64,000 bases of DNA, taken from NCBI RefSeq assembly GCF_900496995.4, contig NC_044009.1, positions 10,076,001-10,140,000 on the forward strand. Reading direction: 5' to 3'. This document shows positions 41,001 through 52,600 of this stretch, in pieces. Under the pieces are notes generated by a model. That model was given only the letters and a program-made list of their open reading frames with translations. It did no database searches and was not told where the DNA came from. Every line of letters starts with the position of its first letter. Position 1 is the first letter of the stretch. A program made the translations under genes and the position numbers. The DNA is from Aquila chrysaetos chrysaetos. Taxonomy: Eukaryota; Chordata; Aves; Accipitriformes; Accipitridae.

Positions 41001-44000
41001 CTGTACCCTGACTGGTGTGACGCACCGCAGTGAGAGCCTGAACTGGTGCCACTGAGCGGGAGGAGACCGACCCTGCTAGGAGGTCCTCGGTCCCAGCTGA
41101 GCACTGACCAGCATGGAGCAGGGGGGAGCCCAGTTCTTTTCTTGCATAGCAGCAAGCAGAAAACTTGAACCTCCTGGAGAAGGAGTGCTGTTAACTTTTG
41201 ATAACCCAGTATACCACTTATTAATAATGTTTACAGACTTGATGGTAGCTGAAAATACTTTTATTTCAGGCTTAGGGCTACTGGCAGGCTGCTTTTGATT
41301 GTGGATGGGAGTTCCCATAAGGAGTCTGTGCCACGGCTTGAAGTAGAAAGGAGAAAGCAGGTGAAGAGCTGACTGGCAGACCAAGGCTGCATCCAATATA
41401 GCTACCCTGGTCATTTGATAAGGTGACAGGTGGCAATTTACCATACCTGGGTAAATTGCTCTAGGTAGCAGTTTACTGTATGTTCCTTCTTCCTTGCTTT
41501 TTGGCTGAAATTTATTTGGTTTTTTTGACTGCATCATTAGGAGCTGCTCTTACCTTGACAGCGCCAGATCACCTTGTAAGGGTAGTTTTGGTGTCTGAGT
41601 GTTTTATAACAGGCTGTTATAAAACTGCATGGTGTTTGAGAGGAGCTCTGATAGTGGTTTGTGGTATTGGAAGCCTCTCCAGTGAGGTCAGATGACCTCA
41701 GTGTACAGGACACCTCGGGCAGAAGACTGTGGGTTGCAACAACTCGCCTCGAAGCCAGAGGGCTCTTCTCTTGCTTGGATCCAAAGGATGCAAGTCAGTG
41801 GGACCTTGCTTCAAGAGTCAAGTTGACCTAGTTCTCCAGCAGAGGTGAACAGCTGTGGGGACTGCTTGAAATGGAGGACAGTGACCTGCTGTGGGTAGCT
41901 TCTGGGAGAATTTGGAGTGGGAATCCTACTGAAAGCTAAAGACAATGGTGCCTTAAATAAAAATAATTTTTCAAAAAGTAAAAATCCACACTGCCTAAGA
42001 TTAGTTTAGCATTTTATTGTCTGTGCAGTGTGGTGCCGGCTGTGAGAACAGCTGTATGAAACTCCACTTTATAATTAGAGTCAGTGCAATTAAATGAAAG
42101 AGCTAAATGAGTGTCTGAAACTTGCACTGCTTCAAGTGCTTTGACTTCCCTTCTGGAGATAGATCATTTCCATGTTGTGAGTGCCTTCTGCCAGATCATG
42201 GGAATCAGTTGTGTTAATATTTATGAAAGTAATTAACTTTTTTTTTTCTTCCCCTCCCTCTGGCTGTGGCTAAGTCCTTGTTCTTAAAATTAACATTTAA
42301 AAAAGCAAAAAAAAAATCCTCCAACTAGCTAGTGTCATGGATACCCAGCACTACACAAACACTGTAACATTTTCCAGAGTGCCCGATTCTGCCAAGATGT
42401 TTGCAGTCTGCTCCAGGGAGAGGAGGCTGTCAGTAGTGGGAAGAGCCTGAAATGAGTCTTAGGAGTTTGAACAACGTGTCAGATCCCTGTAATTTCTTAT
42501 TATGGTTGGTTCCTGTGGCTGTGCCTTCTGTGTAATATTCACCACTAGTGATGATGGAAGGTACACGCCTGCCTCGGAGCAGCCTTTATGTGCTGCTTTG
42601 TGGGCTGTATTGAAGCTGGGTGGCTGAGGAGGAGGGTAGGGCTCAGTAAGGGATTGGGGACTCCTTTGGTGAGGCTTCTGAGTTGCTGCTCTGTGCTTTT
42701 GCAAAGCCTTCCTCCGTCCTTTGTAAAAGTTGGATGCTCAAGCATGTGCTTTTTAGGTCAAATGTGTCAGTCCCTTGTGCCACTGAAGGGCTTGCTGAAT
42801 TTGGGGCCAGTGTACCTCCTTGCATTCCCAGTCAGGTGTGATTGGGCATGGCAGATTACATGTTGTGCTATGTCTTGCTCTGTGTGATTATGATTCCCGA
42901 AGCTTTAAAAGGATACTAATCTAGCCAGGTATTCTCCTGCTAAATCAGTTTAAAATGGTCAGACATCCTTACTTACACAAAAATAGATGAGCCCTGCTTA
43001 GGAGAGTGCTGAAGCTGCAGTGTTACAAAAGAGGGTTATGAACTGAAATCCATGCCTTTGCTGTTCTAATGTTACAGCTTTGGCATAATCGAGTTATAAA
43101 GTTATAAATGCTACAAAGAGAGAGGAGGCACAGTTCTGCACTGGCAGCAAAGATACCATCCAGCATGAGTCCTGATAATGAAAACCTCTCATGGGGCATG
43201 AGAGGAACAGTTTAATGCTGCGTGAATTCAGAAACTGAATCCCAAGAGGGATGAAGAAGTGCTTGTGGAGAGGGCAGATTGACAGCTCTGGAAGTCAGAG
43301 CCCTTCCCTTGTCACCAGCATCAGTATGGAGTTGTGTCAAGCTGTTGAACGTATTTCTGAAATATGTGTCCTGGGAGTTTAATATTTAATAGACGCTCTA
43401 TTTATAAAATTGGTAGATGCTGGTAAAGGGTGGATGAGATGAGAGGTCTCCTTCTTCTGGGTTGCACCTTCTGACTTGCCTTGACAGGCTTTTGGGGTGC
43501 AGGAATAAGTCAGCCTCCTTTTTCCTTTGCTAATACTCCTGGGAAATGCCCATGTAAGAGAGGTTATTTTGCTTGGGTGTTTTTTCCAAGGACTTCTACG
43601 CTAAGATTATGTCACCTACATAAATCAGATTTCTGATTTACCGAGAGATAAGTCTCTGCCCTGCTAATGTGGGTCCTATCTGAATTGCAGGCTCTGTCTT
43701 TAATGGTAGATCTCTCGAGAGTTGATGTCTATAATTCAGACTAAGTGGGATCTATAGTAGTATTCTATGTAAGTTATCCTTTATTGGAATAGTAGCAGGT
43801 CTAGCTTGCCTGAGGTTTTGGGTTGTTTTTGTTTTTGTTTTTTTTTTTAATTATACAGTCTGTTCATAGGGGCACAGATAATCTATAATCCTTCAGTTAC
43901 GGTACTAATGGCCCATAGGTTATAATTATGGGAAAACATGATACTCGCCCGGAGCTGTCTCCTCTCAGGCCACCGCTGATAGCAATGCACACTTAACAAA

Positions 44001-45390
44001 TAGTATGTAGTGCTGGCTCCTGTGCTGAGAGCCATTCTGCACAGGGGATCCTTGGGATACAGAGGTTTTCAAAGAGTCTTTGTAAGCAATTTACAGACAA
44101 AGGTTTTCTTTACACTTGGATAAAAATGTGTGCACCATCTGAAGGTCTGTTTGCCCACTTCAGTGCTTCAAAAGTGGCATTACTGATGCTCGTAAGTGGC
44201 ATAACTGGTAATGGCACATAATTTGGGTTTAGCTTTTTAGTCAAGTGGCTTATAGAAAGGAAGTAAGTAGTTTGGCTTGTGGGTTTTTTTGGTTGTTTTT
44301 TTTAATGGAGTTTTTAACACTGTAAATCTCAATGGACATTGTCTAAGCTAAATGCGGGAAACAAGACTATGCAAGGATTAAATGCAGTGGCTACTGAAAT
44401 ATTCTGGGTTGTTTGGAATGGTAAGTTGGACAAGTTTAGATCAAACCAGCAGTGTTGCAAATATACCATGAAGCTAACCACAGAAAATTGATCCTGCAGG
44501 AGAAGAATAGGCTATCAAGCAGATGTTCAAGCAAGGACTAACTGTCAGCTGGTACTCTTGAAAGCATTGTATTTAGTGATATTGTTAACAAACTGCAATG
44601 AAACATGGTGTTTCAGAGTATCCCTGGCAGGACATCTGAGGGAAAATGGGGCACACAGACTTGTTTCCTGGCCCACTGGTGCTATGTGCTTGACTGTGTG
44701 TGGAGGACACGCAGAAAATCAATAGGTCTGCTTAAAGAATTTTGGCTTCTGCAGGTATCCTCGACATTCATGCCTAATGTGGCTGAGCATGCGCATGCTC
44801 TGGGCTGATTTGCTTCTGTTGCATTTCCTAGCTACATGGCTTATTAAATTTGGTTTTAATTACCTCTGTTTTCTTCTCCTTCCTTTCAAAATAAAGATTA
44901 TTTGTAAATTCAGGTCACCAAGTGTTCTTATGTAACTGGGAATGGGCTTCTTTAGCATGGGTAGGACATTCCTGGCTGTGACGGGAGCAGGCTGTGTCTA
45001 TACATGCAGTGGTTACTTTGCAGCGTGCTTTGTGTTGAAATAACCTGGTGCGCCTGTCGACAGGGAGGTAGGGGAAGGCAGTTCCAGACTGCAGGAATTC
45101 TACTGACAGAAATCACGATTTTGAATTTAAGTTGCTTCGTTCAGTGGCACTTTCATCTTTTTCTCAGTGAAGCTTCTGGCTATTGCTTTTGATTCATGCC
45201 AGTGATTTGTGACTCCAGGGCGGGGCTTACGTGTACTCCTCTGCAGCTGCAGGCACGCTTGTTGCTTTAGTGCCTGTACCTGAGTGGCTTTTATTTATGG
45301 AAATAGCATACAAAAGTGTTGATACTGTTTATATGGGGTTATTATAACTTCATGTCTTTTCTTCCTCCAAAATAGAGAGTGTTGGCCTGT

Positions 45391-46089
45391 TTACCTGTAT
45401 TGGATGTAAGTGGCAAGGTTTTGGTAGCAGGGGGAGAGGCCAAGGCTGTCCTGTTCTGGGCACGGTCGGGTCCAGACAGCTCCAGTGCAACCGCTGCAGC
45501 CACAGCTGAGCCCATTGGTCACAGTGGTGGTCCTTCTGGGAAAACATATAGTTAAGAAGGGGTAAAAATGCTGGGCAGGCAGGGAACTAGGGAAAAAAAA
45601 AGTGAGGAACAGCCCTGTGAACACCAGAGTCAGAGAAGGAGGAGAGGAGGTGCTCCAGTCACCGGAGCAGCCTGTGGAGAGGACCATAGTGGGCAAGTGT
45701 GAGGAGGAAGGAGTGGCAGAGAGGAGCTGTGATGGACTGACTGTAATGCCATTCCCTGTCCCCCTGCACTGCTTAGGGGAGGAGATAGAGGAGTTGGGAA
45801 TGAAGGAGTGAAGCTGAGCCGGGGGAGAAGGGCAGTGGGTGGGGGAATGTGTTTTACTGTCTGTTTCTCACCACCTGATTCTATTTTAATTGGCAATACA
45901 TTAAATTACTTTTCCCCAGGTCGAGTCTGTTTTGCCCGTGATGGTAATTGGTGAGTGATCTCCCTGTCGTTTACCTCGGCCCATAAACTTTTCATCTTAT
46001 TTTCTCCCCCTGTCCTGTTGAGGAGGGGGAGTGAAGGAGCGACTGGGTGGGTGTCTGGCAGCTGGCCAAGGTCAACCCACCACATTACC
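45391..46089 (+). mobile_element. Solo LTR of an avian endogenous retrovirus, plus orientation, TSD TTACC
   Basis: The LTR proper is 45396-46084 (689 bp). It starts TGTATTGG, ends CCACCACA, and is flanked by a perfect 5-bp duplication TTACC (45391-45395 and 46085-46089). Internal landmarks match a common avian LTR: 'ggcaaggttttggtagc' near the start, an ATTAAA polyadenylation-type signal at 45900-45905, then 'tcgagtctgttttgcccgtgatggtaattggtgagtgatc'-like sequence in the downstream part (about 45921-45960) and an 'aggagggggagtg' segment. No gag, pol or env is attached, so it arose by LTR-LTR recombination. The 5-bp duplication suits ERVL-type (class III) elements. It has no coding capacity. 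Confidence 0.88.
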
Positions 46090-47320
46090 ATAGCTCAGTA
46101 AAAGTTGAGATTAAATTCAGTACCAGGTAGAACTGTTGCTCTGTGGCTGTTCCTCTGCCTTCCTTACTGCTTTTTTCAACTGAATGTCTTCGGAGCATTG
46201 TGGAGATCCAGAGACCCTTGCATGAGAACTGAATTCCTTTGCTTTTCATTAACACTCACAGATGGTTAAGGAAGTCATTGCTCCATGTTTGTGTTGTACC
46301 TGTATACCTGTAACAACATCGTGGCCCTCTGTGGCAGTGAAGCGTATGGTCTAACTCCATATCATGAGGTTACAGTAATTTCTTTGCTAGGTTGAATGAA
46401 GAGATCTAACGTGTGAATAGCAGCCAGACAGACCCAAGGAAGGGGCATAGAAGGTGAATGAAGCAAATGTACTTTGGGGGTATCTTTAGAGGGAGGATCG
46501 TCCTCGTGGAAGCTGCAGAGGTGAGCTGATAGATACACTTGCTTGTGTCCTGAAGGTCAGAATTAGGAACCTCCCCTCCTCTCTATTTGGCGAAGGAACG
46601 GGGACAGAACAGGACACAGCCATATACTCTAGTCTAAGCTCAGCAAAGTACAGAATAGGTCTCGGGTCCATCCGGCTGTTTCTTCTGCCAGTCTTCGCTG
46701 TGTAGGAGGTGCTGCCTTGCTCCAGCTGTGACTGCATTGCTGACAGCTCTGTAGCAGGAGAGGACATGCCTGTGGCTGAACAGAACATCTCTCTTTGAGA
46801 GTGCTCTTTTTCAGATGTTAGATGTGCTCATTAGAGGGCAGCAGAATAACTCTTCCTTTTTCTAGGTCAGTTCTATATTTTTGAATTATAATTGTCTGCT
46901 CTGCAGGACACAGAACAAAATTTTCCAGTTCCTCCTTCAGTTTTTCCTAGTGCAATAAGTGTATAAAACAGCGATGCTTGTATGAAAATGTTAGTCAGTG
47001 TAAAGAAACAGAGCAATTATAGTAAAAACTTGCTTCTTGGAAGCTTGTAAGTTGCAGGCTCAAACGAGATGGAGCTCCTCTAAGATTAAACCACAAACGG
47101 CTAGCACTGCATGTGGAAAAGCAGCCAAAGGAATGTTTCACAGCTAACTTGTTTTTCGCTCAGCCTAATTCTTACTTGACCTATATGTCCATATGCATCT
47201 ATTGATTTGTTTGCTGTACCCCAGCTGCTGCTGCCACCTTTTTCTGCCTGAAGAAAATGTTAAAAAACCAAAATTGCTTCATCTGAAAATAATTTTTAAA
47301 TGAGATCTGATAGTACGCCG

Positions 47321-47330
47321 CCCCCCCCCG
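47321..47330 (+). repeat. Short poly-C tract
   Basis: A run of about nine to ten cytosines after CGCCG. It stands out only because its surroundings are AT-rich. Confidence 0.6.
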
Positions 47331-49045
47331 CTTTCTCTGTAATATAAATACTATAAATAATTATGGCACAGTCTTTAAAGGCTAAGTGAGGCTGGGATTT
47401 GGAACCCAACATCACAATAGTTAAATGCATTATTTATTATGTGACATTCATAGAAGAAGGCTGTAGCGCTGTTTGACTTTGCAGCTAGTGTGTTTCTGGC
47501 TTCAGAAAGAGCTGTGTAGAAATCCTGGCTAGGAGCAAACGTCTCCAGTGCACATCTTATTAAGCAATACTTTGCACACTGTTGACCTCTCCGGGGGACG
47601 TGAGCTAGTTCAAGGCAGCTGGAATAGCAGGAAAAATGGATTTTTCAGTTTTAGCAGTATCAGCCCTTGGTTTCTAACAGATGGCTCTGATTTTGCAAGG
47701 TCCTTAGTGGAAGCAAAACTTCATTAACTAGAAGGAAATGAATATTTCAAGAGATGTGCAAATAGGTTTTGTGTCTTGAGAACCTTTGCTGAAGCTCCTT
47801 GGCCTAGGGTGGTAGAGCATGTGTGAGGATTGGCAGGGGGAGACAGGACACCTTTCTCTCATTACCAGAATGTGTTGGGTGTTTTCACATTACATCCTGC
47901 AGATTTCCGTATCTTCCTCTCCCCTACCCGAAGGGGCACGTGTCCACTCAAAGGGACACATAGCTGCAGGTTCCCCAGGACTTGGTAGGTGCCATGTGTT
48001 CCTCACATGGGTGGGGGCTCTAGCACAGCAGGGTGTACTTGTCTTCTACTTTCTGTTCTACATTATTTTTTAGGGTGGCAATATCCAAGCCTGCAAACTG
48101 GTGAAGTGGAACAGCCTTCTGGATGCTGGCAGATGTTGTTCCTGGCGCAGCAGCTTGGATTAGTCCCACCTCCTGGAGAAGTCCAGATTGTGCTTTGCGC
48201 TCTCTGTTTGGGATCCACTGGGAAGGTGGCATTTCTTCATGTCTTTGTTGCAACACCTCAGTGAAGGCAGGACTAATGGGAAGGCCCTCATCAGGAAAGG
48301 AAAGCTGAACAAAGCCAGCGAAATGTCTCATAGCATTTGGCAGCTCTTGGTTCATTAGGTAAAAATTAATGTCCTGTCAATAGGGTAAAAAGATTAAACT
48401 CAGGCTTACACCAAGTGAGACATCAGTGATGAGTCTGTAGGTGCATGATGTGTGGATCTAAACCCATTTGACTGTTTGGTCTATATTAGGAAATTAGCAG
48501 GCACAGTGCTCATGCCAGCAGCCTTCTTCACTGCAGAGAAATACTCTTCTTGCCAGCATCTTCCATGCAATATGCAACGATCTTTTGCTGGCCCTTCTTT
48601 TACAATGAAAGTCTCTCCTGAGAACTAATACGATATTTTGTTGGGGATGCAGGTGTTCTCAGTAGTGTATTTTGGGCATGGTGAGCCTAAGTATTGCAAG
48701 ACTACTGCTTGGAAAGGGGTGTGTAGGTTTTTTTTTTTTTATTTCAGGAACACTTTCTTTACAGAAATGATGCCAGACCACGTTTCCCTGTAAGCGTGGG
48801 GATACAGGTAAGCAGAGATGAGGGGACAGGTACATCTCAAGGCTCTCTGGTTTGGTGCTGTAGTCCTAGACCTGAGAAGATCAAGGCAATGCCAAATGTC
48901 TGGCAGCTCTGAAAACTGACAGCAGGGAGTGTCGGAGAAGCATGTACTGTGGTTTGGTCCTTCCCCAATCTTAGTGTTATTTCTCTTAGTGACAAGGGTG
49001 TTCTTGCAACAGCTCTCTTCTGGCAGCTGCTGATCTCATTGCTGC

Positions 49046-49619
49046 ATGGGTGTCATGGTTTAACCCCAGCTGGCAACTAAGCACCACGCAGGCACTCATG
49101 CCCTCCCCCCCACCCAGTGGGATGAGGGAGAGGATCGGGGAAAAAAAAAAGTAAAACTCGTGGGTTGAGATAAAGACAGTTTAATAGGACAGAAAAGGAA
49201 GGGTAAATACTACTACTAATAATACAAATAATAATAATACAAAACAAGGGATGCACAACAGAATTGTTCACCACCTGCTGACCAATGCCCAGCCAATCCC
49301 TGAGCCACAGTGCCCCCTGGCCAACTCCCCCCAGTTTATATACTGGGCACGACATCATATGGCATGGAATCCCCCTTTGGCTCGTTTGTGTTGGCTGTCC
49401 TGGCTGTGTCCCCTCCCAGTTTCTTGTGCACTCCCAGCCTCAGCTGGCAAGGCAGTATGAAAAGCTGAAAAGTCCCTGACTTACTATAAACACTGCTTAG
49501 CAACAACTAAAACATCAGTGTGTTATTGACATTATTCTCATCCTAAATCCAAAACACAGCACTATACCAGCTACTCAGAAGAAAATTAACTTTATTCCAG
49601 CTGAAACCAGGACAATGGG
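49046..49619 (-). mobile_element. Solo LTR of an avian endogenous retrovirus, minus orientation, TSD ATGGG
   Basis: The LTR is 49051-49614 (564 bp), flanked by perfect ATGGG duplications (49046-49050, 49615-49619). Read on the minus strand it starts TGTCCTGGTTTCAGCTGG, has a TATATAAA box (plus 49335-49342), an ATTAAA polyadenylation-type signal (plus 49180-49185), then 'ttatctcaacccacgag' and ends CCATGACA. This is a very abundant avian LTR type. No internal retroviral sequence remains. Its downstream third resembles that of the LTR at 45396-46084, so the two belong to related families although inserted in opposite orientation. Confidence 0.9.
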
Positions 49620-52600
49620 ATAGATGGGGCTGGGGTGAGAGCACCCATTTTGCTAATGTAGAAATGGTATAAATGCTGTGCAGCAGTGCATGCCATTTGC
49701 TGAGGCTTGTTATTGTCTGTGTGTGCTGCTGTCAGGAGTGTAGAGAGCATGAAGTACAAAGTGGTGGAGCCCTGTCATTATTTTAAATTTTTTCTTGTTT
49801 TAAAATAGATTCTAGCAGGAGAATGTCATTCTAGGATGGGTGACTGATCCTGTCCTGGAAGTTTCAAATAAAGAAAAGGGGAAGAGGTGATGGGATGGAG
49901 AAAAAAATAGCAGCTGCCTCTCCTAGAGGGGCCCAGATCTTGATTTTTCTTTTTTAAAGATTTCATCTTCATTTAAGTGAGCCAAATGGGCATATTGGAG
50001 TAGAGTGGCTTGCTCTAATTTAAGACTTGTGTGAAAAAAGGAAATTGTCTTGTGTGAGAATCATTGCTGGAAAGACAAAGGGTCCCTGGCAGAGTGGTCA
50101 AGCCCAGCTTTGGCAGGAGATGAAGAATGCCGTAGGAGGTCTGTAGTGAGGTAGTGATCACAGTGGTCTGCTAAGGGGCTTGGTAAAGCTGTGGGATGGT
50201 GCCCATGTGTCCCCTGGAGCCAGGCAGAAGAGGAGCGGGGAGTGGATGTAGGGCTGTCCAAGGGGGAAGATGCTGTGGGAGTGTCGTGTGTTGCATAAGA
50301 TGGCAGCGCCGGTGATCGTATTAGTGCCTCAGGGCTTTTGGGAGCTCTAAATTGCTCGCTGAAGCAGAAGAGCAGTTGAGACAGCACAAAAGCAGCAGCT
50401 ACCAGAAACAACAGAGGCTGGAAGAGGCGGTGAAGCAGTGTTTGGACCAGTTCTGCTTATGGGGCAGTGTGTGTGCCCATGAGGAGGGAAGGAGACTTGA
50501 GGTGCTTGGGCACCACCTGGAATGAATTATTTCATGGGTTAGGCTCATTGGACTATGTAATCAACACTACCACTACCACAAAAAAAAAAAATTAGTTCAC
50601 CCTGTCATGTTGAATGCTGGAATTAGTAACACCTTTTCAAGTTTAAAGGGCTGTTGTGGTCATACAGTCTTCATGCAGACACTGGATCACCTTTGTGCTT
50701 TAGGGGCTTCTGCTTGGCACCTCCAGTCTTGATCTTGTGGTGAAGCGTGTACTTATTAATGGTAGTCAGGTCTATAGTTCTGCAAAGAAAAAGTCAGCTT
50801 GTTTCTGCTCTGGAAATAGCTTGCCAGTCCTTTGAGCGGGGAGGGCTGTGTGCTTCCATTGGGCAGGAGCGGGTACCCAGGTGCAGCAGGTGCTAACCTG
50901 CAATAGGTGCTTGAGATTGGGATCGAGTTACCTCTCCACCCCATCACAGACCAGAGTAGCATGGATTTCATGCATTGTACTTCTCCAGGCGATTATTTGT
51001 CTAGCTCTATTCTTCAAATGCTTTCCGGTTTTGAAATCTGCTATATGTGCTCCAAAATAAGGAGAGGGGAAGAATGTGTAACAAGGCTCCAGCGATGTTA
51101 CGCATTGCCAATCCTGCATGTCGGTTGTTGCCCCACTGCATGTAGGCAAAGCTGAAAGGTGAGTTGGGGGCTGGAGATCAAATACATGCCTGTCACAAAC
51201 AATTTGGGATGCTTTCTCAGGTATTCTCACCCTCCTTCCTACTTTATGTTAGTGTTGCAGTCCTCTGCGTGTGCAGCAGTTTATAAAGCCACTTACAATG
51301 CAAGTGGTGTTGGAACCGACAGATCAAAATGTGACTGGAATCGAGCTAATAATTCTTAGATTATGTAAATAATGAAAGTCTGCTGGCATTATACAGGCTG
51401 AGTTGTTGAGGTGTTTTCCATGTCTAAATCTAAAATTGTCTTGTGTGTGTTGACTAAGCAGGCTATCGGGTAAAAGAAATTAATATGATTACATTTAATA
51501 TATGGTTGTTCAGTGGTAGAAGTTATGGTTGGACTTTCTGTTCCCTTGGTGCTGCCAAACTGTTAGGTGTTTGGGCTTCCTAGTGTGCAAGAGCTCTGAC
51601 AGCTGCAGATGGTGGGATTAACTCCTTGACGTACAGTTGTGCAGTAGATAGGACTGCATGGGGAGGGGGAGCGCTCTACACTAATCTGCCACAAAGACTT
51701 AAAAATCAAGGGCAAGCTCTGACATGTGATTACTTTTTTCATTTCCTTGTCGATGCATGGAGTGTTCGGAGTGGGGAAATGAACCCACGCCATGGGGAGC
51801 CTGAGACCAGACACGTTAAAGAATCCAAGGAGATCTGCCAGGAAAGGAGAATTAATCAACGGTTAAAATAACCTAGTGGAAATTTTGCTGTGGTCCTAAT
51901 GAGCTCTGAGTAAGGTTCAGAGTAATTACTTCATGAAAACTTAGATAGGAGCAGTAAGGAAGCGTCTCTAGAAACTTTGCTCCTCCTTTTCTTTTTGCTG
52001 GTGCATAGGCATTGCCTGAGTACTCGTGGCTGTGAATGTGTAGAAGGTGATGCCAGGGTTCACAGAGCTTCTTTAGCACAGGGACAGAAAAAGCACACAT
52101 GCCTCAACTGAAAGGAAAAAGCCATTAGCCAACCTGGATATATGCACTCGTAACAGTGTCTGCAGTCAAATGCAGTCCTTTCAGAGCATTTGTGTTTATC
52201 TGTAGACCTGTTTTTCAGCATTGATGCTAAGGGTGTGGAATATGAGCAATGATAAATGGATCAGAGCTCTTTTCCTTGGAAAAGATGACTGTCTGAGAAA
52301 AGAGGAGCTGATGAAGTTTAGTAAAATATGATTGCCACAGAGGTGAAGAGAGGTGAGACTTGTTCCCAGTCTCTTCCAGTGAGATGAGTGGAAGAAATCA
52401 AATTAAACTAGAAGATGCTGGGTTCATGATGGGCAAAGATCCTTCAGGAAAATGGCAGTTAAGTTGTAGGACTCCTTGCACATAGGTGTTCTGAATTTCT
52501 GGTACCCACATGGGCTTCAAAGCAACTGGTCAGATCCCCCGAAATAAAAATACATTGGAGGTACTAAATGCACCCACTCCATACTTGGGCATTCATCGCT

